Shown piece by piece: positions 33,406 through 41,550 of a DNA stretch of 64,000 bases. The DNA lies in the NCBI GenBank assembly GCA_017417465.1, contig JAFPZD010000081.1, positions 1-64,000 on the forward strand, in the 5' to 3' direction. The notes beneath the pieces are model-generated. The model was not told where the DNA came from and did not search any database. It saw only the letters and a list, made by a program, of their open reading frames with translations. The stretch's first letter is position 1. The number at the start of each line of letters is the position of its first letter. Made by a program: the position numbers and the translations under genes. This DNA is from Prevotella sp. (GTDB lineage: Bacteria; Bacteroidota; Bacteroidia; Bacteroidales; Bacteroidaceae).

Positions 33406-34755
33406 ATGGACATCAAGCAACTCTACAAGCTCTACCAGCAGCATCCCTGTATCACCACCGACAGCCGCGACTGCCCGCAGGGCAGCATCTTCATCGCCCT
33501 GCACGGCGATAAGTTCAACGGCAACCAGTTTGCCATACAAGCCCTTGAGAAGGGCTGCGCATACGCCATCGTTGACGAAGACTTAGGTTCTCAATCCTCA
33601 AATCTCAAATCTCAAATCATACGTGTCGACGACACGCTCAAGACCCTCAAACTGCTGGCCCGTGAGCACCGTCGCCAGTTCGACATCCCCGTCATCGCCA
33701 TTACAGGCACCAACGGCAAGACAACCACGAAAGAGCTTGTCCGAGCCGTCCTCACCGAGAAGTTCAACGTGCTGGCCACTGAGGGCAACTTCAACAACGA
33801 CGTTGGCGTGCCCAAGACGTTACTGCGCCTGCGGCCAGAGCACGAGGTGGCTATCATCGAGATGGGCGCCAGCCACCCTGGTGACATCAAGACGCTCGCC
33901 GAGACGGCCGAACCCACCTGTGGCCTCATCACCAACGTGGGACGCGCACATCTGGAGGGCTTCGGCTCGTTCGAGGGCGTGGTCAAGACGAAGACCGAGC
34001 TTTACGACTTCCTACGCACCAGGACGGACGGCCTCGTCTTCCTCAATGCCGACGACGATGTGCTCGTCGACCAGATCAGCGACGACGATGCCCTGTGGGT
34101 CGTCCCCTACTCAGTAGACCCAGAGAAGCAGTACAGCTGCATCAGCGGCGAAGCCCTGCCCTCCGACGTAGAGCTGCGCCTCCGCTGGCGCAAGCCGCTC
34201 ATGGAACTTGAGGAGGAAGGTGCCTCACAGAAGTGGCACAAGGTGCAGACGCACCTCGTCGGCCAGTACAACATCCACAATGTGATGGCTGCCGTCGCCG
34301 TGGGCATCAATTTCGGTGTCGAGCGCAAGCTCATCTGCCATGCTATTGAGAACTACCAGCCCACCAACAGCCGTTCGCAGCTCACCGTGACAGCGCGCAA
34401 CCGCCTCATTGTCGATGCCTATAATGCCAACCCGTCGAGCATGGCTGCCGCACTCGAGAACTTCGCACTGATGGAAGCACCCCACAAGATGCTTATCCTC
34501 GGCGACATGCGTGAGCTGGGTGCCACGTCGGCCGAGGAGCATCAGGGCATCGTCAACTATATCGCCACGATGCAGGGTCTCGACGAGGTGTGGCTCGTGG
34601 GACCGGAGTTCGCTGCCACCGACTGTCCCTTCCGTAAGTTTGCCGACGTTGAGGCTGTCAAGGCCGAACTCGCCACCAACTGTCCACAGGGTCGCCTCAT
34701 CCTTGTCAAAGGTTCCAACAGCACGCGCCTGCACCAGCTGCCCGCCCTGCTGTAG
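33406..34755 (+). CDS. murF: UDP-MurNAc-tripeptide:D-Ala-D-Ala ligase MurF
   Basis: A 449-residue Mur ligase. Motifs: ITTDSRDCPQGSIFIAL (N-terminal uridine-binding domain), P-loop ITGTNGKTTTKEL (residues about 103-115), NFNNDVGVPKTLL, EMGASHPGDIK, NVGRAHLEGFGS, and C-terminal DAYNANPSSM and ILGDMRELG. It adds D-Ala-D-Ala to the peptidoglycan precursor in the cytoplasm using ATP. Residues about 62-72 (LGSQSSNLKSQ) are written by the (TCAAATC)n heptad tract, which sits in a loop between the first strands and keeps the frame. The gene has its own promoter and stands alone: no other mur genes are adjacent. Confidence 0.97.
   Translation: MDIKQLYKLYQQHPCITTDSRDCPQGSIFIALHGDKFNGNQFAIQALEKGCAYAIVDEDLGSQSSNLKSQIIRVDDTLKTLKLLAREHRRQFDIPVIAITGTNGKTTTKELVRAVLTEKFNVLATEGNFNNDVGVPKTLLRLRPEHEVAIIEMGASHPGDIKTLAETAEPTCGLITNVGRAHLEGFGSFEGVVKTKTELYDFLRTRTDGLVFLNADDDVLVDQISDDDALWVVPYSVDPEKQYSCISGEALPSDVELRLRWRKPLMELEEEGASQKWHKVQTHLVGQYNIHNVMAAVAVGINFGVERKLICHAIENYQPTNSRSQLTVTARNRLIVDAYNANPSSMAAALENFALMEAPHKMLILGDMRELGATSAEEHQGIVNYIATMQGLDEVWLVGPEFAATDCPFRKFADVEAVKAELATNCPQGRLILVKGSNSTRLHQLPALL
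33594..33620. repeat. (AAATCTC)n heptad tract inside murF
   Basis: CCTCAAATCTCAAATCTCAA followed by ATC is the same 7-mer repeat as in the nusA-infB gap (10401-10425). It encodes SSNLKSQI within MurF. Confidence 0.85.
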
Positions 34756-34785
34756 GAGGCCGCACCAATATTTTTTCCACACATA

Positions 34786-34817
34786 TTTGGCAAATACGAT
34801 TCTTTTTCGTAACTTTG
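34786..34817 (+). promoter_or_regulatory. Promoter (TTTG, 20 bp, TAACTTTG) for the EF-hand/LRR gene
   Basis: TTTG at 34786-34789 and TAACTTTG at 34810-34817 with a 20-bp spacer fit the Bacteroidota promoter well. Leader about 28 nt. Confidence 0.75.
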
Positions 34818-34851
34818 CCCCCAGATTATTAACTATTTAGCAGCGAACGTT

Positions 34852-37800
34852 ATGAAACAGCGACTCCTATCATTCATGCTTACCCTGCTCACGGGCATGG
34901 TTGCTCAGGCACAAGTCACCATCAACGCTGACAACTTCCCCGACGATAACTTCCGCCAGTGGGTGAGCAACACCTGCGACACCGACCACAACGGTACGCT
35001 CAGCGACAGCGAGCTGGCGAAGAAGCTCATCAACGTGCAGAACCAGGACATTGCCAACCTGCAGGGTATAGAGCACTTCACGGCCATGACCCTCCTGAAC
35101 TGCTCGCAGAATCAGCTAACCACCCTCGACCTCTCGCATAACACGGCGCTGACGCGACTGTCGTGCAACAACAACCAACTGACGGCCCTTGACGTGTCGG
35201 CCAACACACAGTTGACCAACATCAGCTGCGACAACAACAGCATCCAAGGCGCCGCCATGACGGCCTTCATCGCCAGCCTCCCCACGGTGAGCAGTGGCAA
35301 GCTCACACTCGTCAGCACCGTTGAGGGCGAGGACGAGCAGAACACTTACACGATGGACGATGTGACAAATGCCGCAGGCAAGGGCTGGGCCGCTGTCGAC
35401 ACATACGGCAACAGTCTCCTTCTTACCGTCGATGCCAACCATTTCCCCGATGCTGCCTTCCTCGACTATGTGAAAGACAACATCGACACTAACCACGACA
35501 ACATCCTCAGCGATATGGAGATTGCCGTAGTGTTCTCAATTGACGTCAGCGGTAGCGGCATCACTGACCTGAAGGGCATCAGCTACTTCACCGAACTACG
35601 GAACCTGTTCTGCCAAAGAAATGCACTGACAACGCTGGACGTCAGCAAGAACCGTGCCCTGGAGGTGCTCTACTGTAACGACAACCAGCTCACCAAGTTG
35701 TCGCTATTCACGAACCCGGCACTCTTCCGCATTGCCTGCTTCAACAACAAGATCGACACCTATGCCATGGGCAGCCTCATCAACAGCCTGAGGAATACGA
35801 GAGACGGAGCAAGCCTCATTGCCGTCAGCACCCAGAGCTGGGAGGAGAACGCCAGGCCCACCAACGCGCAGATCTTTGCAGCCAACGAGAAGAACTGGCA
35901 CGTGTATGAAGCCTACGACGAGGACAGGGAGAGCGAGCTGATTGCGACGGGCATCTACATCAACGAAAAGAATTTCCCCGATACGGGCTTCCGCAGCTTC
36001 GTTGCCTCTAGAGCCATTGACAAAGACCTCGACGGCGTGCTCAGCGACAGCGAGCTGATGGCCGTCACCGACATCGATGTGCACGACAAGAGCGTCACCG
36101 ACCTCACCGGCATTGCTTTCTTCACCGAACTCACAAACTTGCGCGCTTTCAACAACAAGCTGACCACAATCGATCTCTCGAAGAACAACAAGCTGGAAAT
36201 CGTCTATTGTCAGAACAATAAACTGACGGGCCTTGACCTCTCATCGTGTCCGGCGCTGCAGAACGTCACCATCTACGACAACCAGATTGGCGAGGCGGCA
36301 ATGGATACGCTGTTCCAGAATTTGCCTACAGTAGCGGCTGAGGCCACCATCGTTGTCTATTCCACTGCCAACACCGAGGGCAATGCCCACTGTACGCCCA
36401 TGCAGGTGAAGGATGCCAAGGCGAAACACTGGGCGGTGCAGTACTACGACGCCACGGCCTACGCCTTAAAGCCTTTCCAGATACTGCTCGACGCCACCAA
36501 CTTCCCTGATGAGGAATTCCGCGCCTACATCTATAACAACATCGACAAGAACCGAGACCACGTGCTCAGCGACGAGGAGATAGCAGCCACGACTACCATC
36601 AAAGCGCGCAACTACGCCATCACCGACTTCACCGGCATCGAGTTGTTCACCGAGCTGACCGAACTCACAACCGGCTACAAGGAGATGCGCTACCTCGACC
36701 TCTCGAAGAACGCGAACCTGGAAATACTTGACTGTTCCAATAACGGTCTGACATGGATTAACATCGCAGGCACGAACATCAACACGCTGTACTGCAACCG
36801 TAACAAACTCGACAGCGACGCCCTGCAGAGAATCATCAACGACCTGCCTGTGAAGAATGGAGGCGTACTGGCCGTCTACGACGTCGCCAACGAAGAGGGC
36901 AACGCCATGATAACCTCCGCACAGATTGAAGCCGCCAATGCCAAGAAATGGACGGTCTACACCGTCGGCAACGCCAACGAGCTGACAGAGCTGAAGCCCC
37001 TCACTTCCATCGAAATCAATGCGCTGAACTTCCCCGATGTCAGCTTCCGCAGCTATGTCAGCCTGTATGACACAGACAAGAACGGCACACTAAGCCCAGA
37101 GGAGATTGAAAGAGTGAAGGAGATGCGCTGCAACGACCGTGAAATCGCCGACCTTACGGGCATCGGCGTCTTCAGGGCCCTGAAAGCGCTCTATTGTTAC
37201 GGAAACAAGCTGACAACGCTCGACATGTCGAAAAATGCAGCACTGGAGTCACTGGTTTGCTACAGCAATAGCCTGGCAACACTCAACGTAACCAACAACA
37301 GGGCACTGATACATCTTATCTGTTATGACAACCAGCTGGCAACACTTGACGTGACAGGGAACAGTGCGCTTGAATTGCTCAATGTCTACAGCAACAAGCT
37401 GACAGCTCTTGACATTACCAAGAATCGTCAACTGAAAGAGCTGAGATGCGAAAGTAACAGCTTCACCAGCGATGCCATAGAAAGTCTGGTAAGCACGCTG
37501 CCTAATGTGCCTATCGTCTATCATGGCGAATTTTCAATTGACCGCAATGCCATCACACCTTATCAGGTATACAAGGCCTTCAGACAAAACTGGACGGTGC
37601 AGTACCGAGGCACGTACACGTATGTAAGAACCATGGGATACGGCGACGTGGAAATCGACGACCAGAAGTACTTCCCGAACGACAAACTTCGCACTTACAT
37701 CAAAGCCAACATTGACACCAACAGCGACGGCATCCTCAGCGTCGACGAGGCAGAAGCCGTGACGGAGATTGATGTCCACGGGCAGGAGATCAACGACCTG

Positions 37801-39393
37801 TTTGGCATCGGATTCTTCCGCAAGCTGACCCATCTCTACTGTCAGGACAACACACTCACCTCGCTCGACCTATCGTACTTCCAGTCCCTGAAGAAGGTCG
37901 AGTGTTATAAGAACAAAATAAACGGGGGTGGCATGGATGCCCTCTTCGACAAACTGACTTACTCAACGAACAGGGGACCTGTCCTCGTTCCATACTATAC
38001 TGGCAGTGGGGAGCAGAATTGGCCGGTTACTGACGAACACCTCATGACGGCTAAGAAGAAAAGCTGGACGGTCTACAGCTACGACGGCACCAGCTACACC
38101 ACCCTCCACCAGTCGGAGATAGCCATCGACGAGACCAACTTCCCAGATGCCAACTTCCGCAGCTGGGTCAGCGCTAATTGCGACACCGACAACAGTGGCG
38201 GACTGAGCACCGAGGAGCGCATCGCCAAGACCACCATCAACGTCAGCAGCAAGCAGATTGCTGACCTGACGGGCATCAGCTACTTCACGAATGTCACTTC
38301 GTTGTCGTGTAACAACAATCAGCTCACCGCCCTCGACGTGTCGCAACTCACGAGTCTGGCAGCCTTGGACTGCTCCGATAACCAGTTGACGGCCCTCGAC
38401 CTCTCGCATAACACGACATTGACGACGCTCAATTGTAACAGCAACCAGCTGACAGCTCTTAACCTGGGCCAGAACGTAATGCTGACGACCTTGAAATGCA
38501 ACATGAACAATTTCAACACATTGGATGTACGGAAATACCCGAAGCTGAAAGTGCTTGAATGTGGCACAAACAGCCTGACTTCCATCGACGTGTCACAGAA
38601 CACACTGCTGGAGGAACTGAACTGCTTCAATAATCAGCTGACCTCCCTCGACGTGTCGCTGAACCCGGCACTGACGAAGCTCCAGTGCGGTTATAATCAG
38701 CTCACCTCCCTCGACCTGTCACGCCATCCGGCACTGACGTACCTTGATTGTGAAGAGAATCTATTCGGGACAATCGACCTGTCGCACAATCCCGCACTGG
38801 AGACTTTGCAGTGCAACTATTGCGAGCTGATGGCCATCGACCTATCACAAAACGTGGCTCTGACACGTCTTGACATCTACGAAAACAAGTTGGAAAGCCT
38901 CGACCTGTCGCACAACACGGCGCTGCGAGTGCTCCGTTGCAACGGAAACCAGCTGACGACCCTCGACCTGTCGCAGAACAAAGAACTGAAGGATGTCTAT
39001 ATCTTCAGAAACAACATCAACGGCGAAGGCATGGACGACCTAGTCGACAACCTGCCAACGGTAGAGGCTGCCACACTCCACGCAGTGATGCCTGAAAGCG
39101 ATGACCAGAACGTCATCACGAAGAGCCAGGTGGCCGTGGCTCGTGGCAAGCACTGGAACGTACAGGCCTACATCGACATATCGTGGGTCGACTACGACGG
39201 CAAAAGCGAAGCCATCCGTGGCGATGTGAACGGCGACGGCGAGGTCGGCATCGGCGACATCGTGGCCATCACGAACGTCATGGCAGGCATCACCACCGAC
39301 GCCGGTATCTTGGAACGGGCCGATGTCAATGAGGACGGCGAAGTGGGTATCGGCGACATCGTGGCCATCACCAACATCATGGCAGGAATCTAA
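34852..39393 (+). CDS. Secreted modular EF-hand-like/leucine-rich-repeat protein with dockerin-like tail
   Basis: A 1513-residue protein with signal peptide MKQRLLSFMLTLLTGMVAQAQ. It is built from seven modules. Each starts with an NFPDxxFRxxV segment and a DxDxNGxLSxxE calcium-loop-like motif (first: DTDHNGTLSDSEL), then LRRs of the NNQLTALDLSxNTxL type, then a short beta segment ending WTV.YY. The last module has the longest LRR block, about ten repeats. The C-terminal ~58 residues hold two dockerin-like loops (DVNGDGEVGIGD, DVNEDGEVGIGD). Likely a cell-surface adhesin or scaffold. It has its own promoter and no operon partner. Confidence 0.85.
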   Translation: MKQRLLSFMLTLLTGMVAQAQVTINADNFPDDNFRQWVSNTCDTDHNGTLSDSELAKKLINVQNQDIANLQGIEHFTAMTLLNCSQNQLTTLDLSHNTALTRLSCNNNQLTALDVSANTQLTNISCDNNSIQGAAMTAFIASLPTVSSGKLTLVSTVEGEDEQNTYTMDDVTNAAGKGWAAVDTYGNSLLLTVDANHFPDAAFLDYVKDNIDTNHDNILSDMEIAVVFSIDVSGSGITDLKGISYFTELRNLFCQRNALTTLDVSKNRALEVLYCNDNQLTKLSLFTNPALFRIACFNNKIDTYAMGSLINSLRNTRDGASLIAVSTQSWEENARPTNAQIFAANEKNWHVYEAYDEDRESELIATGIYINEKNFPDTGFRSFVASRAIDKDLDGVLSDSELMAVTDIDVHDKSVTDLTGIAFFTELTNLRAFNNKLTTIDLSKNNKLEIVYCQNNKLTGLDLSSCPALQNVTIYDNQIGEAAMDTLFQNLPTVAAEATIVVYSTANTEGNAHCTPMQVKDAKAKHWAVQYYDATAYALKPFQILLDATNFPDEEFRAYIYNNIDKNRDHVLSDEEIAATTTIKARNYAITDFTGIELFTELTELTTGYKEMRYLDLSKNANLEILDCSNNGLTWINIAGTNINTLYCNRNKLDSDALQRIINDLPVKNGGVLAVYDVANEEGNAMITSAQIEAANAKKWTVYTVGNANELTELKPLTSIEINALNFPDVSFRSYVSLYDTDKNGTLSPEEIERVKEMRCNDREIADLTGIGVFRALKALYCYGNKLTTLDMSKNAALESLVCYSNSLATLNVTNNRALIHLICYDNQLATLDVTGNSALELLNVYSNKLTALDITKNRQLKELRCESNSFTSDAIESLVSTLPNVPIVYHGEFSIDRNAITPYQVYKAFRQNWTVQYRGTYTYVRTMGYGDVEIDDQKYFPNDKLRTYIKANIDTNSDGILSVDEAEAVTEIDVHGQEINDLFGIGFFRKLTHLYCQDNTLTSLDLSYFQSLKKVECYKNKINGGGMDALFDKLTYSTNRGPVLVPYYTGSGEQNWPVTDEHLMTAKKKSWTVYSYDGTSYTTLHQSEIAIDETNFPDANFRSWVSANCDTDNSGGLSTEERIAKTTINVSSKQIADLTGISYFTNVTSLSCNNNQLTALDVSQLTSLAALDCSDNQLTALDLSHNTTLTTLNCNSNQLTALNLGQNVMLTTLKCNMNNFNTLDVRKYPKLKVLECGTNSLTSIDVSQNTLLEELNCFNNQLTSLDVSLNPALTKLQCGYNQLTSLDLSRHPALTYLDCEENLFGTIDLSHNPALETLQCNYCELMAIDLSQNVALTRLDIYENKLESLDLSHNTALRVLRCNGNQLTTLDLSQNKELKDVYIFRNNINGEGMDDLVDNLPTVEAATLHAVMPESDDQNVITKSQVAVARGKHWNVQAYIDISWVDYDGKSEAIRGDVNGDGEVGIGDIVAITNVMAGITTDAGILERADVNEDGEVGIGDIVAITNIMAGI

Positions 39394-39569
39394 GCACTGT
39401 CGAAAACACGTCTTACGGGTGCAATGGGCGGACCGAGCGGTTGCCCACTGCACCCGTTTCGAATGCTACCTACGGGGAGTCACCGCCAAAAAAGCATCAA
39501 AAAGCAAAGAATTTGCACCTCCAAAGAAATTTTTCTTTAAAAACTTGCACGATTCTCGAAAAATCTGCG

Positions 39570-39577
39570 TACCTTTG
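39570..39577 (+). promoter_or_regulatory. -7 promoter element (TACCTTTG) for tRNA-Pro(CGG)
   Basis: TACCTTTG lies 29 nt before the mature 5' end of the tRNA. Confidence 0.65.
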
Positions 39578-39606
39578 CACCCGCTTAGCGGAAAACCGTA
39601 AGTTTT

Positions 39607-39682
39607 CGGGATGTAGCGCAGTTGGTAGCGCACTACGTTCGGGACGTAGGGGTCGGGCGTTCGAGTCGCCTCATCCCGACCA
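39607..39682 (+). tRNA. tRNA-Pro (anticodon CGG), CCA encoded
   Basis: Acceptor CGGGATG pairs with CATCCCG; the D arm is GCGC-AGTTGGTA-GCGC; the anticodon stem CTACG/CGTAG encloses loop TTCGGGA with anticodon CGG; the T arm is GGGCG-TTCGAGT-CGCCT. The 3' CCA is encoded (39680-39682). All arms fold, so this is a normal tRNA for codon CCG. Confidence 0.95.
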
Positions 39683-39683
39683 A

Positions 39684-39721
39684 AGGCGACAAGTGAGACT
39701 TTTCACTTGCCGCCTTTTTTT
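39684..39721 (+). terminator. Terminator after tRNA-Pro(CGG)
   Basis: A 13-bp stem (39684-39696 with 39703-39715, one mismatch) is followed by a run of seven T. Confidence 0.88.
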
Positions 39722-39869
39722 GGCAATGATATAGCAGTTGACCTATTTGTACACTCTTCTACACGTTTTTGGGCAACCGTAGCCGTAGGCATCAGACAAT
39801 GGTAGCCAGCCATACAGCCACCCCGTAGGGGTTGCGAAATGGCTGGGAAGAAGACGGGTAAAAGCCTGA

Positions 39870-40214
39870 AGTTTCCACTGCTATATAAAGTTGTTTGACG
39901 AGATACCAAAACCTTTCACTTTTGGTGTATACAGCTATGTATCAGAAGGATACGGTGAATTGTTTACTTGTGGTCACTCTGCCCTCTGGTTAGAAGGCGG
40001 CTTTTTGGTGAATAAACATCTGGATTCATGGCTTGTGACTCAACATACAAATTTGATAGGTTACGACAAGCCAAGCGAACAAGTTCGAGCCCTGAGCGGA
40101 GACGCTCACCGTCTTGTGCCAACTTGTATATCATTGCCCCAAAAAACAACTGGACTTGGTGACAGTAATTTGCCTGTTTCTATTGCACTGAAACACAAGA
40201 TAATGCATTGCTGA
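39870..40214 (+). pseudogene. Possible gene remnant downstream of tRNA-Pro(CGG)
   Basis: The frame is open from 39870 but has no ATG start; only TTG (39891) is available. The ~107 residues (…IPKPFTFGVYSYVSEGYGELF…) look protein-like in composition, and a GLGDS segment is present near the end, but I recognise no family. Base composition is more AT-rich than the neighbouring genes. It may be the 3' end of a broken gene left in this repeat-rich spacer, or chance. Between 39722 and 39870 I see nothing else except a weak CAGCCA/TGGCTG dyad. Confidence 0.3.
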
Positions 40215-40318
40215 CGTTCGTCGGCAGATTTGCTGACCTACGTCAGCAGATTTGCCGACCTACGTCAGCAGATTTGCCGACCTACGTCAGCAGATTTGCC
40301 GACCTACGTCAGCAGATA
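40209..40318. repeat. Tandem array C: 5 units of 22 bp
   Basis: Five units of exactly 22 bp start at 40209, 40231, 40253, 40275 and 40297. Units 3 and 4 are identical and unit 5 differs only at its last base; the first is most diverged. A unit begins TGCCGACCTACGTCAG and ends CAGATT. The core CTACGTCAG resembles the CTGCGTCAG core of array D. The rotating frame argues against coding. Confidence 0.93.
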
Positions 40319-40345
40319 ATCAGAAGCGCTGTTTGGGATGCAAAT

Positions 40346-40384
40346 CCGCCAGTGTAGGGGCAGGCCCCGTGCCAGCCCGTTGGC
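40346..40384 (-). repeat. Partial inverted copy of the ~86-bp element
   Basis: CGCCAGTGTAGGGGCAGGCC and CGTGCCAGCCCGTTGG match the two ends of the element in reverse orientation, with the middle deleted. Confidence 0.7.
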
Positions 40385-40420
40385 TCGAAGAGCCAGTGTT
40401 CGCGAGAGTGGTTATTGGCA

Positions 40421-40503
40421 CACTCGCCCTGACGGGCCAACGGGCTGGCACAAAGGCTACGGGTAGGCGAGCGCAGCTCGGGAATGGACCTTCCCAACTG
40501 CGG
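40421..40503 (+). repeat. Interspersed ~86-bp element, copy 2
   Basis: Begins CACTCGCCCTGACGGGCC, shares GGGCTGGCACAAAGGCTACG and GGCGAGCGCAGCTCGGGAAT with copy 1, then diverges after GGAATGG. Confidence 0.85.
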
Positions 40504-40519
40504 CCTGCCTTCACGCGAA

Positions 40520-40604
40520 CACTGGCCCTGACGGGCCATCGGGCTGGCACAAAGGCTACGGGTAGGCGAGCTTGCTCGGGAATGGGCCTGCCCCTACACT
40601 GGCG
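40520..40604 (+). repeat. Interspersed ~86-bp element, copy 3
   Basis: Begins CACTGGCCCTGACGGGCC and ends GCCCCTACACTGGCG; differs from copy 1 by few bases, mainly GAGCTTGCTC in place of GAGCGCAGCTC, which changes both sides of a small dyad. From 40605 to the sir2 promoter I see nothing. Confidence 0.87.
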
Positions 40605-40785
40605 AGCTAACGAAACCATTCACCGGAACAGGCTCAAAATGAGTCGGTTACGGGAAAAGTGAATAGTTGTAAGGTTACTGCTTAAAGCAATAACATAGTA
40701 TCGATATACGTTAGAACACCATGCCAAAAGCATCACGAGCCAACTGATAGATGACTACATAAAAACATAAAAAGAACAAAAGATA

Positions 40786-40817
40786 TTTGGTGGATTGAAA
40801 AAAAAGGCGTAACTTTG
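40786..40817 (+). promoter_or_regulatory. Promoter (TTTG, 20 bp, TAACTTTG) for the sirtuin gene
   Basis: TTTG at 40786-40789 and TAACTTTG at 40810-40817. Transcription starts near 40824, which makes the ATG at 40828 nearly leaderless and favours the ATG at 40846. Confidence 0.75.
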
Positions 40818-40845
40818 CCGACACTATATGAAAAAGGGAAAACTT

Positions 40846-41538
40846 ATGAAAAAGAAAATTGTAGTACTCACAGGAGCAGGCATGTCGGTAGAGAGCGGCC
40901 TGAAGACGTTCCGCGACGCCGACGGCCTTTGGGAGGAATATCCCGTTCAGCAGGTGGCAACCCACGAGGGATGGGAGGCCGACCCGACGTTGGTGACCAA
41001 CTTCTACAACATGCTGCGCAAAAAGTGCTGGGGCGTGAAGCCCAACGAGGGTCACCGCCTCGTGGCCAAACTCGAGGAGAAGTACGACGTGACGGTGGTG
41101 ACCCAGAATGTCGACAACCTGCACGAGGAGGCTGGCTCGACGCACGTGGTGCATCTGCACGGCGAGCTGATGAAAGTCTGCTCGAGTCGTGATGTCGACG
41201 ACCCGCGCTACATCCGCCAGCTGACGGCCGACAACTGCGAGATAGCCCCAGGCACGAAGGCAGGCGACGGCTCACTGCTGCGTCCTTACATCGTGTTCTT
41301 CGGCGAGGCCGTTCCCAACATCTCGATAGCAGCCGAGGAGGCGCAGCAGGCCGACATCTTTATCATCATCGGCACGTCGCTCAACGTCTATCCTGCAGCC
41401 GGACTCGTGCACTATGTGCGGCCTGGCGTGCCCGTCTACCTCATCGATCCGAAACCGGTGAACGCTGGCGGTGGTGTGAAGCAGATCATGAAGGGAGCCT
41501 CGGAGGGTATGCGTGAGCTCTGCAAGGAACTGCTTTGA
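40846..41538 (+). CDS. NAD-dependent protein deacylase, Sir2 family
   Basis: A 230-residue sirtuin from the ATG at 40846 (MKKKIVVLTGAGMS); the upstream ATG at 40828 lies only a few bases from the predicted transcript start. Motifs: GAGMSVESGL and FRDADGLW (NAD binding), TQNVDNLHEEAGS, catalytic His in HLHGEL, FGEAVP and GTSLNVYPAAG. The zinc module is reduced: one Cys (KVCSSRD) and one (DNCEIAPG) remain instead of four, so it probably binds no zinc. At the position of the CobB/SIRT5 Tyr-x-x-Arg pair the sequence reads YNML-R, so acyl preference is uncertain. It removes acyl groups from lysines using NAD. The next gene, a membrane AraC regulator, begins 12 nt later. Confidence 0.92.
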   Translation: MKKKIVVLTGAGMSVESGLKTFRDADGLWEEYPVQQVATHEGWEADPTLVTNFYNMLRKKCWGVKPNEGHRLVAKLEEKYDVTVVTQNVDNLHEEAGSTHVVHLHGELMKVCSSRDVDDPRYIRQLTADNCEIAPGTKAGDGSLLRPYIVFFGEAVPNISIAAEEAQQADIFIIIGTSLNVYPAAGLVHYVRPGVPVYLIDPKPVNAGGGVKQIMKGASEGMRELCKELL

Positions 41539-41550
41539 GTCATCACTCGC

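Noticed and set aside
40209..40318. CRISPR array
   Set aside because: The 22-bp units are directly contiguous, with no variable spacers; the same holds for 3677-3786, 23612-23721 and 63761-63844, and no cas genes are present.
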